This document shows, piece by piece, positions 16,787-25,599 of a stretch of DNA of 64,000 bases. A program made the position numbers and the translations under genes. The DNA is taken from the NCBI GenBank assembly GCA_031291845.1, contig JARLIH010000215.1, forward strand, positions 1 through 64,000, read 5' to 3'. Each line of letters begins with the position of its first letter. The stretch's first letter is position 1. This DNA comes from Isosphaeraceae bacterium. GTDB taxonomy: Bacteria; Planctomycetota; Planctomycetia; Isosphaerales; Isosphaeraceae. Under the pieces are notes generated by a model, which saw nothing but the letters and a program-made list of their open reading frames with translations, had not been told where the DNA came from and made no database searches.

Positions 16787-17521
16787 ATGACCTCAAGGAT
16801 GATTTCGGCCCCGGGCCGCCGTGTCTGGCTGCTGACCTGCTCGCTGCTCGCGCTCGTGCTGGGCGGCGGCTGCAGCGGCCTTGGCGCGAGACACCAGGCG
16901 AAGAAGATCCCGCAGCTTGGCGTGATCGACCCACACCAGTCGCGCGAACTCCAGATGGTGTCGATGCCGCCCTACGTCGTCGAGCCGCCCGACGAGCTGG
17001 AAGTCTCGGTCAAGCCGACTTATCCGGACCTCTCGGTGACCTCCTTGCCCGTTCAGATGGACGGTAACATCGATCTCGGGTTCGTCGGCGACGTCTACGT
17101 CGCCGGCCTGACCCTCGAACAGGTCGAGATGAAGGTCGCGCAGCAACTGAATACGCTCGCAGGCAAGCAGGTGCCCAAGGGGGGCTATCAGGTCTCGGTT
17201 CGCCTCGTGAACGGGAGCCAGAGCAAGTCGTACTACGTCCTTGGGGCCGTGACGACGCAGGGTAAGTTCCCGATCACCGGCAACGAGACCGTCCTGGACG
17301 GCATCCTCCAGGCCGGTCTGCGCACGAACAGCTTGCCCGAGAAGGCGTACCTCGTTCGCCCACACCCGGCGGGGGGCACCGACCAGATCATGGCGATCGA
17401 CTGGTTCGGTATCCGCGACCGCGGCGACTCGCTCACGAACTATCAGCTCTTCCCCGGCGACCGCATCATCGTGCCGGGTGGCAAGCCGCCAGGGCTGCTG
17501 AGCACGCTGGTCGGCGGTTGA
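16787..17521 (+). CDS. Polysaccharide biosynthesis/export protein (Wza-like, SLBB)
   Basis: 244 residues from the ATG at 16787, preceded by GAGAGG. The frame opens earlier at 16703, but the hydrophobic signal (WLLTCSLLALVLGGGCSG) fits the later start. A possible, imperfect lipobox places Cys at about residue 26. The N-terminal export domain has PPYVVEPPDELEVSV and an IDLGFVGDVYVAGLT strand. An SLBB-like ligand-binding part follows with YYVLGAVTTQGKFPITGNET, ending PGDRIIVPGG. The family forms the outer-membrane exit for exopolysaccharide. No glycosyltransferases or Wzc partner lie nearby. Confidence 0.85.
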   Translation: MTSRMISAPGRRVWLLTCSLLALVLGGGCSGLGARHQAKKIPQLGVIDPHQSRELQMVSMPPYVVEPPDELEVSVKPTYPDLSVTSLPVQMDGNIDLGFVGDVYVAGLTLEQVEMKVAQQLNTLAGKQVPKGGYQVSVRLVNGSQSKSYYVLGAVTTQGKFPITGNETVLDGILQAGLRTNSLPEKAYLVRPHPAGGTDQIMAIDWFGIRDRGDSLTNYQLFPGDRIIVPGGKPPGLLSTLVGG

Positions 17522-17522
17522 G

Positions 17523-17547
17523 CCGGTCCTGGCTCCAAGCCGACCGG
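17523..17547. terminator. Stem-loop between convergent genes
   Basis: CCGGTC (17523-17528) pairs with GACCGG (17542-17547), and inside it GGCT pairs with AGCC. It sits in the 34-bp gap between the export protein stop (17521) and the lutC stop (17556), the position of a shared terminator. There is no U-tract, so rho-independent function is uncertain. Confidence 0.4.
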
Positions 17548-17555
17548 ACCCATCC

Positions 17556-18211
17556 CTACGAGTTCCCGACGACCACCAGCACCTCCAACGTGCGCGGGCC
17601 GTGAACGCCCTCGACGCGATTGAGCTCGATGTCAGACGTCGCCGACGGGCCGGAAATCCAGGTGATCGGCCGGCCGGGCCCCGCGGCGACCGCGCGCAGG
17701 CGGGCGACCGCCTCCGGTACAGTTCCGACGATCTGATCGTCGCGAATCAGGCACAGGTGGTAATCGGGCAGCAGCGTCAACGCACGTCGTCCCTGGCCCG
17801 GCCCGGCGTCGAGGACGATCGTCCCGGTCTGTGCGATTCCGAGCGCACAGCCGGTCAGCACGCCGTCGCTCGTATCGAGCTGGTCGTACGAGAGGTTGTC
17901 GTCGGGGAGGAGTGCCACTCCCAGCGGCGGCCGAGCCAGAGGAAGGTCGCGCGGCACGACCAATCGGCGGACCCCGCGAGCGGCGAGCGCTCCGTCAATC
18001 GCCTCGGCGAGTGCCGTGGCCGAAACGCGCCGAACGTGCGCCTTGTACTCGGCAACGCGTTCGATGAACCGTTCTCCAGGACTTCGCGCGGGGCCGTGTC
18101 GGATTGGAAATAGGACCGAGTGACCGCCACGTCCTCGGGGCGCTCGCCCGTCGGAACGTCGGCCAGGGCACTGCGGATGCGCCCGAGGATGGCCTCGCGA
18201 GCCGTGCTCAT
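17556..18211 (-). pseudogene. lutC: LutC (LUD domain) with a single frameshift
   Basis: Both parts of a normal LutC/YkgG protein are present but in different frames. From ATG 18211, 46 codons read MSTAREAILGRIRSALADVP ... TAPREVLE. The other frame then continues RFIERVAEYKAHVRRV ... RRLVVPRDLP and the LUD core DGVLTGCALGIAQTG, ISGPSATSDIELNRVEGVHG, to the stop at 17556. The two join at about 18071-18076 if one base is added (CTG GAG AA- CGG TTC). This is a real one-base deletion or a sequencing error; a total of about 218 residues would be normal. It overlaps lutB by ATGA. LutC is needed with LutAB for L-lactate oxidation. Confidence 0.85.
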
Positions 18212-19644
18212 GATCGCTTGCTCCACCACTCGCGAAACGTGTGCGGGGCTACCGGGAAAATGTCGCGCATCGCGGTCCAGCCTCCCAGGGGACCCGGAAG
18301 GCGGTCGATCACGCCGTCCTTGACGAAGAAACGCTGGCCCAGGCGTCCCAGCTTCTGAGCGCGTTCGTAGCGCTTGGGGTCGGCGAAGACGTGGGCCAGG
18401 AACTTCATCGCCAGGCCTTCGGGGTCGGGCAACCCTGACGCGTGGGCGTGGTCCTGTTTCTCGCGGACGACCTCCCCGCGCAGGTGGATCAGCACTTCCG
18501 GGATATTGATCTTCACCGGGCAGACTTCGTAGCACGCGCCACAGAGCGACGACGCGTAAGGGAGCGAAGGCGCGTTGTGCACGCCCGTGAGCATTGGCGT
18601 CAGGATGGCGCCGATCGGTCCGGGGTACACGGAGTTGTAGGCGTGCCCACCGGTCCGCTCATACACGGGGCATATATTCAGGCAAGCGCTACAGCGGATG
18701 CAGTTCAAGGCCTGCCGGCCCGCCTGGTCGGCCAGGACGCGGGTCCGCCCGTTGTCCAGCAAGATGAGATGGAACTCGCTCGGCCCGTCGCCCGGCGTGA
18801 CGCCTTTCCAGAAGGATGTATACGGGTTCATACGTTCGCCCGTGGACGAGCGAGGCAGGAGCTGGAGGAAGACCTCGAAATCCTCCCACGTGGGGATCAG
18901 CTTCTCGATCCCCATCACCGACACGAGCACGCGGGGGAGCGTCAGGCACATGCGGCCGTTGCCTTCCGACTCCACCACGCAAACAGTGCCCGTGTCGGCC
19001 ACGCCGAAATTCGCGCCACTGACGGCAACGGGGACTCGGAGGAATTTGCGTCTCAGGTGAGTCCTCGCGGCCGCCGCGAGCTCTTTCGGGGCGTCGGAGA
19101 TCTCCCCGGTTCCGAGGCGTCGCATGAACAGCTCGCGGATCTCGGACCGGTTCTTGTGGATCGCGGGAACCAGGATGTGCGACGAACGCTCGCCGGCAAG
19201 CTGGATGATCAGCTCGGCGAGGTCCGTCTCGGTCGCCTCGATTCCCTCGGCCGCCAGCGCTTCGTTCAGGCCGATCTCGTCGGTCGTGAGTGACTTGATC
19301 TTGATGACTTCCTTGGCGCCATGACCGCGCACGATGCCCGTGACGATCGCGTTCGCCTCGGCGGCGTCGCGCGCCCAGTGGACCCGTCCCCCCGCGCGCT
19401 GGACCGACGCCTCGAACTCGGTCAAATAGGCGTCCAGGTGCCGGAGCGTCCGCTCCTTGATCGCGCGCCCCGCCTCGCGCAGGGCCTGCCAGTCGGGCAG
19501 CTCGTCGACGACGGCCGCGCGCTTGGCCCGGATCGTCTGCGTGGCCTTTCCCATGTTCCGGCGGAGCTGCGTATTCTCGAGTGCCGCGCGTGCCGCGTCC
19601 TCGAAGCGCACGCCCGGGTGCGTCGGCAAGGGCTCATATTTCAT
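18208..19644 (-). CDS. lutB: Iron-sulfur protein LutB (lactate utilization)
   Basis: 478 residues from ATG 19644; its stop overlaps the lutC ATG and its ATG overlaps the lutA stop (ATGA both times). The N-terminal LUD domain (about residues 65-290) has KSLTTDEIGLNEAL, IHKNRSEI and a GANFGVADTGTVCVVESEGN loop. The C-terminal ferredoxin domain (about 305-400) has two cluster motifs, CIRCSACLNICPVYE and CGACYEVCPVKINIPE. Together with LutA and LutC it forms the LldEFG/LutABC complex oxidising L-lactate to pyruvate. The N-terminal extension of the longer frame to 19869 is Arg-rich shadow. Confidence 0.93.
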   Translation of the reverse strand: MKYEPLPTHPGVRFEDAARAALENTQLRRNMGKATQTIRAKRAAVVDELPDWQALREAGRAIKERTLRHLDAYLTEFEASVQRAGGRVHWARDAAEANAIVTGIVRGHGAKEVIKIKSLTTDEIGLNEALAAEGIEATETDLAELIIQLAGERSSHILVPAIHKNRSEIRELFMRRLGTGEISDAPKELAAAARTHLRRKFLRVPVAVSGANFGVADTGTVCVVESEGNGRMCLTLPRVLVSVMGIEKLIPTWEDFEVFLQLLPRSSTGERMNPYTSFWKGVTPGDGPSEFHLILLDNGRTRVLADQAGRQALNCIRCSACLNICPVYERTGGHAYNSVYPGPIGAILTPMLTGVHNAPSLPYASSLCGACYEVCPVKINIPEVLIHLRGEVVREKQDHAHASGLPDPEGLAMKFLAHVFADPKRYERAQKLGRLGQRFFVKDGVIDRLPGPLGGWTAMRDIFPVAPHTFREWWSKRS

Positions 19645-20384
19645 CGCGAGGGCTCCCCTTCGGTGGCCGCGAGGATCTCGGCGATGTGAATCGTTCCAAC
19701 CCCGGCACGCTGGCGGTGCAAAGCGCCCCCGATGTGCATCAAGCACGAGTTGTCCGCCGCCACACAGTACTCGGCCCGAGTCTCGAGCACACACCGCAGC
19801 TTGTCGCCGAGCATGGCCATCGAGGTGTCCGCGTTCTTGACCGCGAACGTGCCTCCGAACCCACAGCACTCCTCGGCCCTCGGCAGCGTCACCAGGTCAA
19901 TTCCGCGCACCGCTTTCAAGAGCCTCAAAGGAGCGTCGCCCACCTTGATCATCCGGAGGGAGTGGCAGGTGGGGTGGTAGGTCACCCGGTGCGGGAAGTA
20001 CGCCCCGACGTCCTCGACGCCCAGCGTGCCGACGAGGAACTCCGTCAACTCGAACACGCGAGGCCTCAGCTCCTCGACCGCCCGGGCCAGCCGCGGGTCC
20101 CCGGCGAGCTCCGCCGCGTGCCGGTACATGTCGTGGACCATCCCCACGCACGAGGCCGACGGCGAGACGATCGCGTCGGCGTCACGGAACACCTCGACAA
20201 ACCGGCGCACGAGCGGGATCGCTTCCCGCTGGTAGCCCGTGTTGTAGTGCATCTGCCCACAACACGTCTGGTCGAGCGGGAAGTCGACGGTGTGCCCGAG
20301 CCGCTCCAGGAGCCGTACCACGGCTCGGCCGGTGTTCGGAAAGATCGTGTCGTTGAAACACGTGATAAACAGAGAAACTCGCAT
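19641..20384 (-). CDS. lutA: LutA, CCG-domain protein (lactate utilization)
   Basis: 247 residues from ATG 20384 (MRVSLFITCFNDTIFPNTGR). Two cysteine-rich CCG motifs, CCGQMHYNTGYQ near residue 41 and CCGFGGTFAVKNAD near 175, and a HPTCHSLR motif between them, match the LutA/GlcF family heterodisulfide-reductase-like domain. It is the first gene of lutABC. The frame upstream of 20384 runs through palindromic repeat DNA and is not coding. A lactate permease is not adjacent. Confidence 0.92.
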   Translation of the reverse strand: MRVSLFITCFNDTIFPNTGRAVVRLLERLGHTVDFPLDQTCCGQMHYNTGYQREAIPLVRRFVEVFRDADAIVSPSASCVGMVHDMYRHAAELAGDPRLARAVEELRPRVFELTEFLVGTLGVEDVGAYFPHRVTYHPTCHSLRMIKVGDAPLRLLKAVRGIDLVTLPRAEECCGFGGTFAVKNADTSMAMLGDKLRCVLETRAEYCVAADNSCLMHIGGALHRQRAGVGTIHIAEILAATEGEPSR

Positions 20385-20440
20385 ATCGTTTCGTTTTGGT
20401 TCTCGAGCCGTTCTTCCCGTGTTGGCCCCGGTACAACCTC

Positions 20441-20543
20441 GTTCCCACGCTCTGCGTGGGAACGGCTTCCCGGACGCTCTGCGTCCCGATGGAACGTGAC
20501 GCAGAGCGTCGGCAAAGGCGTTCCCACGCGGAGCGTGGCAACG
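20441..20543. repeat. Cluster of three palindromes upstream of lutA
   Basis: Palindrome 1: GTTCCCACGC, TCT, GCGTGGGAAC (20441-20463), perfect. Palindrome 2: arms GACGCTCTGCGTC (20473-20485) and GACGCAGAGCGTC (20498-20510), 13 bp perfect. Palindrome 3: CGTTCCCACGC/GCGTGGCAACG (20519-20543), one mismatch. They share a CCACGC/GCGTGG core, so they look like a REP-type or small non-autonomous element array. They lie between the start of lutA and the stop of the large dehydrogenase gene, both on the minus strand. Confidence 0.75.
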
Positions 20544-20586
20544 AGCGGGAGCGCTGCCGCGGTAACAGTTAGCCCCGATGTCGCGC

Positions 20587-23500
20587 TTAATGCTGGTGTC
20601 CGTGCCCCGATGCGCCGTGGAAGACCTTGTTCTTCTGGTCTCCCCGCGCCGTGATGTACGCGAGCAAGTCAAGCACTTCCTCGCGCGACAGCTTGTCTAG
20701 CAGTCCCTTGGGCATGATCGACGCCGGTGACTTCTGCCGTTCGATGATGTCGGCCTTCTGGAGCACAACCGGCTGCGTCTTGGCCAGCGGGTTCTCGATC
20801 ACCTTTACCTGGTTCGCGGTCTCTTCGAGGACCATGCCGGTGACGACCTTGCCGGCCTTCGTGTCGAAGAGGTACGTGGCATACTTCTCGTCGATCTTCG
20901 CCGAGGGCTCCACGACGCTGCGCAGGATGTCGAGCGGAGTTTGCTTGGCGTCGAGCTTCGCCAAGTCCGGGCCGATCTCGTTCCCCGCGCCGTTGAGCTT
21001 GTGGCAGGCCACACAATTGGAGACCTGGAACATCTGCTTGCCGTTGGCGAACGAGCGGCCCCCCTCGCTGGCGGTTTGCTCGACGGAGGAGGCGAGGTCG
21101 TCGTACTTCCACTCCTTGCGAGGACCGGTGAACTTGAGCAACGGGTCGGCGATCGAGAGCGGCCGGCTCGCGAGGTACGCCTCAGGGTCGGCGAGATACT
21201 GCTCCAGGTCCTCGACCACGTAAAGTGCCCCGTACATCCGTCGCCAGTGCCCGGGGTACGTGCAGACATAGGGGTAGACTCCCGGCTGGCGCGGTGCGGT
21301 GAAGTCGAGCTTCTGCACGTCCCGCGGCTGGATCAAGCGGCTGGAGAGCAGAATCTTGTCCGACGGCGGAACGTAGTTCCGTTCGAGCGCTCCGGGTTGC
21401 GTCGCGCTCGACTCGCCCAGCAGGCCGACCTCCTCGAGCGCGCCCGGCTGGGTCACGACGAAGTTGTGAGGCATGAGGTCGTTGTTCTCGAAGATGACCT
21501 CGACCGGCTTGCCGGCCTGGACCACGAGCCGGTCCTTGTCAAAGAGCATCTGCTCGGGGAGCGTGCCGAGCCGGAGGACACGGACACCGAGCTCGCCCAG
21601 CGCACGCCGGGCCTCGCGAGCCAGATCGCGTGGCAGGAGCGCGGCCAGCGAATCGCCGAGCTGGAGCGCATCGAGCGCGGCGGGCGAGGTCCGATCCTGC
21701 GCGGGGACGGAGCGGATGTAGGTGAGGAGACTGTCGAGCAGCGGCTTCGCCTCCTCCGCGGGCCATTCCTTCGCCGGGATGCGCTGAATCGCCTGGATGG
21801 CGGCGTGCCGATCGACTCCTTCGCGAACGAATCGAGCGATCGCTTTGAAGGTGGGAACCTCCTGCCCGCGCACGTAGGTCAAGGCGTTCATCGCGGCCTG
21901 CCGGACGAGGTCCCGCGAGGCGCTCGCGCCGACGACGAGCGCCGTTTTCGGGTCCGGAGCGGGGATCCTCTGCTTCTGATAGACCGGCTGCCGGCTGCCG
22001 TCGAGCACCTTGAGCGTGAAGCCCTTCAAGCGGCTGCCGAGCTCGCCGTCGGCTCGGTTGTAGATGACGAGCTCCTCGACGGGATACTCGGCCCCCAGGT
22101 CGAGCTCCCACCACGGGTTCTCCGTCCCTTCCACGGTGTGAGTTTGACCCCCGGCGCCGTAGCTGGAGCTCTTGTTGCCGTCGATCGCATGCTTGGCGTC
22201 GCCGCCGAAGGCCGTGTTCTTCTGCGACGCCTTGCCCAGCGGCGCGACGTTCCGTCCGCCGCTGATGACCTCGACTTCCGCAAGGGTCAGCGTGCGCTGC
22301 TTGCCCGGCAGCTCGACGCGGACGTAGCGCCCGTGCACACCCTTCGACTCGGGAGATCCGGCCAGCGAGGCCGGGAGCCCCTGCAAAAGCGGCTCGACCT
22401 TCGGGTAGAGCTCCGCACGCAGGGCCGGGTCCCTGATCAGCGGCATCGCGTTCAGCAGGTCGACGAGCGCTCGTGTCGTGCGTGTGCCAAGCTGCCACGC
22501 CTTCTCGACGCTGTCGTCGGCCGCGATGAGCGCGACGAAACCGAGCTGGCGCGTGACCGGCAAGCGGGCGCTCGTGGCCATCTTCTCCAGGTCGGCCCGG
22601 ACCTTCGCGAGCTCGGCCGCGGGGCGTCCCGTCAGAAGGCGAACGAGATCGAAGACGACGCTCTCGTTCGTGTCCCCCTTCTGACCGTCCTGGGTGTTGA
22701 TGGCGTCGATCAGGACGCGAAGCGCGTCCTTCTTTTCACGGCCGGCCAGGTCGACGAGCGCCTCGGCGCGGGCTTCGTCCCGGACGCCGCTACGGAAGAG
22801 GAGCTCCAGGTCGACCGACGGGTTGCGCTTCATCTTGAGAAGCTGGTCCGTGCTCACCCCCTTCAGGAAGAACCGCGCACCGGCCGGGCTCGTGAACTCG
22901 ATCGACCGGCCGGAGGCGAGGGCCTGTTTCCAGTACGGTTCCAGGGCTCGCATCGTCTCGCTGCGCGTGTAGTCGAGGTACTCGTCGGTCGGGTGGTCGG
23001 CCGAGATCAAGGGGACCTCGATGGCCTCGGGCACCTTGAAGAAGCTCGCCGCGCGGACGGCCTCGAGCCGGACCCGCGGATAGGGATCGGCGGCGAGCTT
23101 CTTGAGGAGGTCGAGCGCCTCGGGGACCCGGTCCCGCCAGTAGCACAGCACGCGTGTGGCCGCCGCGCGGGCGCGGAAGTCGGGCGACTGGAGGACGCGC
23201 TTCAGCAAGTCGGTGTTCACCACGTTGTGGTACTGGTAGACCCAAAGCGCCTCGAGCACGTGGTGCTCGTAGTCCAAGTCGCTCTTGTCGAGCGCGGCGA
23301 CCCACTTGCCGACCGCCGCGACGACTTGCTGCGAGTCCCGGCCGCCGAGCTCGATCTTCGCCCGGCTGCGCGTGCGGTACTCGGGCTCCTTGAGCAGGTC
23401 CAGCAGCTTCTCGATCGGCTCGCCGGCGATCCTGGCCGGTTTGAGGAGCGGCCGGCCCTCGTACGTGATCCGATAAATTCGCCCGTGGGTCCGGTCACGG

Positions 23501-25599
23501 CTCGGGTCGCGCAAGTTGTGCTGCATGTGACCGATGATCGGATTCTGCCAGTCCAGGAAGTAGATCGAGCCGTCGGGCGCGACCTCGAGGTCCGACGGCC
23601 GGAAGTTCGGGTCGCTCGACATCAGGAGCGGCTCGAGCTCGGTGCCGGCGAAGCTCGCGTCGTTGTCGTCGATCCGGTACTGGAGGATGCCCTGGTCGCC
23701 AATGACGTTGCCGACGAGCAGGATGTCGCGGAAGTTGTCGGGGAAATGGCGGCTCGACAGGAACTCGACGCCGGGGCAGGGGCGTGTCCGCTGCTGATAG
23801 ACCTGCGGCGGGCGGTTGTGCTTGTTCGGGAAGTCGAGGTGCCCCGAGAAGAGCGTGCCGTGGTAGGGGTTCGCCCCGGTGCCGTCGTAGACGAAGTCCT
23901 GCCCCCAGCGATCGAAGACGTGGCCGTGGGGGTTGGCGAACCCGTACGGAACATAGACGTCGAACTTCTGCGCCCGCGGCTCGTAACGGAAGACGGCGGC
24001 GTTCGCGCTCCGTTCGGGCGGGCCGTATGGGGTCTCGACCTGTGTGTGGTGGAACGTCCCTTCCTGGAAATAGATCGCGCCCCCCGGGTCGAGCTGGAAG
24101 CTGTTGGCCGCATGGTGGGTGTCGGCCGAGTCCAGGCCGTTCAGCACGCGGGTGCGGACGTCCGCGCGGTCGTCGCCGTCGTTGTCCTTGAGGAACATGA
24201 GGTCGGGGGTCTGCGCGAGCAGCACGCCGCCGTTATAGAACTCGAAACCGGTCGGGCAGTGCAGGCCGTCGGCGAAGACGGTGCGCTTGTCGGCCCGGCC
24301 GTCGCCGTCGGTATCCTCGAAGATGAGGAGCTTGTCGTTCATCTCCTCCTTGGGCTTCCAGTGCGGGTAGCTCGGCCAGACGGCGACCCAGAGGCGCCCC
24401 TTGGCATCGAACGCCATCTGCACCGGCTTCTCGAGGTCCGGGAACTCCGTCTCCGAGGCGAACAGGTTGACCTTGATCCCCTTCGCAAGCCGCATCTTGG
24501 TGATGGCTTCTTCACCGGTCAGGAAGATGTGCTCGCCGTTCGGACCCGCGCCCGGCTTGTTGGTCTTGACCGGGATGAACGGGGGCGTATTGGTGTCGTC
24601 GACCTTCAGGTCGCCCCCTTGCGCGACGGCCCAGATGCGCTTGTCGCGGTTGGCCGTCATCACGTCGAGGACTTCCATCTCGCGCTGCATAACGACCCGG
24701 TTGGTCTGGCCGCCGACGAACGTGAGGTCCGCCCTCCCGCCGAAGATGGAAAAGCCGTCCACCGTGCGGTAGCGGTTGAACCAATAGAAGTTCTTCTCGA
24801 CGACCGCCTGTCGCAGCTTCTCGAGTGCCTGCGGGTTCCGCTCGGGGGCGGGCGTGCCCGGGAAGAGCGCGCGATCGACGACCTCGGCGATCCGCCGGTT
24901 GCCCTCTTCGTTCAGATGGATGCCGTTGATCGTGAGCGGCTTCGTGGCCTTCTTGTAGAGCGCCAGTGAGGGAGCGAACAGGTCGACAAAAACAACCCCG
25001 TTCGCCTTGGCCACTTCGCCCATGGCGTGTGTATAAAGTTCGATCCGCTCGTTGTTCTGCGACCCGTCGACGAGGTTCCGGTCGTGCAGGTCCTCATGCC
25101 CGATCGGCGAGAAGAGGACGAGCCGTGGCGCACTCTTGCCATTGTACTTATGAGACAAGGTGCTCTTGATGAACGCCTCGAGGTCCTTCTTGAACTTATC
25201 GAGTCCGTCACGGCCGGCGAACGACTCGTTGTAGCCGAAGAAGGCGAAGATGACGTCGGTCTGTCCGGCCGTCAGCCAGTCGTCCGGGCTGCCGAAGTTC
25301 GCGGAACGAAGGCGAATGGTGAGCTCGTCGCCGGAGAAACCAAGGTTCCGGATCACGAGGTCGTGTTTCGGCAGCCGGCTGTGGAGGTAGGTTTCGAGCC
25401 AGCCGTCGTGTTGCATGCGGTCGGCCAGCGTATTGCCGACGATGCTGATTCGCTCGCCCGGCTTGAGCTCGAGCGCGGGCTGACCGGCCTCGGCGGCGGG
25501 GAGGGTCTGCCGGGCGTCAAGAGCGGGCGCGATCGCTGCGCACACTGCGACGACCAGGGCGCATTGGGCGAGTCGAGTGCGCTGAGGGAGGGCCTTCAT
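20587..25599 (-). CDS. Giant secreted PVC-type heme-binding dehydrogenase with SGNH, discoidin, cupredoxin and cytochrome domains
   Basis: 1670 residues from ATG 25599; signal peptide about residues 1-27. In order: an SGNH-hydrolase-like domain (about 45-240, ISIVGNTLADRM, FFGYNESF, INGIHLNEEGN); a membrane-bound-dehydrogenase beta-propeller (about 390-720, with FEDTDGDGRADKRTVF and DRTHGRIYRITYEG); HEAT-like repeats (about 730-1050); an F5/8-type discoidin domain (about 1090-1200, SSSYGAGGQ, NPWWELDLG); a cupredoxin (about 1350-1450, NNDLMPHNFVV and YVCTYPGHWRRM, supplying His, Cys, His and Met copper ligands); and a C-terminal cytochrome c with CVACHKLNGAGNEIGPDL near 1530. Family knowledge: a planctomycete secreted redox protein of unknown substrate. 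The 1342-aa antisense frame is shadow. Confidence 0.9.
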   Translation of the reverse strand: MKALPQRTRLAQCALVVAVCAAIAPALDARQTLPAAEAGQPALELKPGERISIVGNTLADRMQHDGWLETYLHSRLPKHDLVIRNLGFSGDELTIRLRSANFGSPDDWLTAGQTDVIFAFFGYNESFAGRDGLDKFKKDLEAFIKSTLSHKYNGKSAPRLVLFSPIGHEDLHDRNLVDGSQNNERIELYTHAMGEVAKANGVVFVDLFAPSLALYKKATKPLTINGIHLNEEGNRRIAEVVDRALFPGTPAPERNPQALEKLRQAVVEKNFYWFNRYRTVDGFSIFGGRADLTFVGGQTNRVVMQREMEVLDVMTANRDKRIWAVAQGGDLKVDDTNTPPFIPVKTNKPGAGPNGEHIFLTGEEAITKMRLAKGIKVNLFASETEFPDLEKPVQMAFDAKGRLWVAVWPSYPHWKPKEEMNDKLLIFEDTDGDGRADKRTVFADGLHCPTGFEFYNGGVLLAQTPDLMFLKDNDGDDRADVRTRVLNGLDSADTHHAANSFQLDPGGAIYFQEGTFHHTQVETPYGPPERSANAAVFRYEPRAQKFDVYVPYGFANPHGHVFDRWGQDFVYDGTGANPYHGTLFSGHLDFPNKHNRPPQVYQQRTRPCPGVEFLSSRHFPDNFRDILLVGNVIGDQGILQYRIDDNDASFAGTELEPLLMSSDPNFRPSDLEVAPDGSIYFLDWQNPIIGHMQHNLRDPSRDRTHGRIYRITYEGRPLLKPARIAGEPIEKLLDLLKEPEYRTRSRAKIELGGRDSQQVVAAVGKWVAALDKSDLDYEHHVLEALWVYQYHNVVNTDLLKRVLQSPDFRARAAATRVLCYWRDRVPEALDLLKKLAADPYPRVRLEAVRAASFFKVPEAIEVPLISADHPTDEYLDYTRSETMRALEPYWKQALASGRSIEFTSPAGARFFLKGVSTDQLLKMKRNPSVDLELLFRSGVRDEARAEALVDLAGREKKDALRVLIDAINTQDGQKGDTNESVVFDLVRLLTGRPAAELAKVRADLEKMATSARLPVTRQLGFVALIAADDSVEKAWQLGTRTTRALVDLLNAMPLIRDPALRAELYPKVEPLLQGLPASLAGSPESKGVHGRYVRVELPGKQRTLTLAEVEVISGGRNVAPLGKASQKNTAFGGDAKHAIDGNKSSSYGAGGQTHTVEGTENPWWELDLGAEYPVEELVIYNRADGELGSRLKGFTLKVLDGSRQPVYQKQRIPAPDPKTALVVGASASRDLVRQAAMNALTYVRGQEVPTFKAIARFVREGVDRHAAIQAIQRIPAKEWPAEEAKPLLDSLLTYIRSVPAQDRTSPAALDALQLGDSLAALLPRDLAREARRALGELGVRVLRLGTLPEQMLFDKDRLVVQAGKPVEVIFENNDLMPHNFVVTQPGALEEVGLLGESSATQPGALERNYVPPSDKILLSSRLIQPRDVQKLDFTAPRQPGVYPYVCTYPGHWRRMYGALYVVEDLEQYLADPEAYLASRPLSIADPLLKFTGPRKEWKYDDLASSVEQTASEGGRSFANGKQMFQVSNCVACHKLNGAGNEIGPDLAKLDAKQTPLDILRSVVEPSAKIDEKYATYLFDTKAGKVVTGMVLEETANQVKVIENPLAKTQPVVLQKADIIERQKSPASIMPKGLLDKLSREEVLDLLAYITARGDQKNKVFHGASGHGHQH

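Noticed and set aside
20441-20543. CRISPR-like repeat array
   Set aside because: The repeats are palindromes of different length without uniform spacers, and no cas gene is present.
20941-24969. 1342-codon plus-strand open frame opposite the giant dehydrogenase
   Set aside because: Composition is Arg/Glu/Val-rich with no domain, and the opposite strand encodes a clear multi-domain protein. It is a high-GC antisense shadow.
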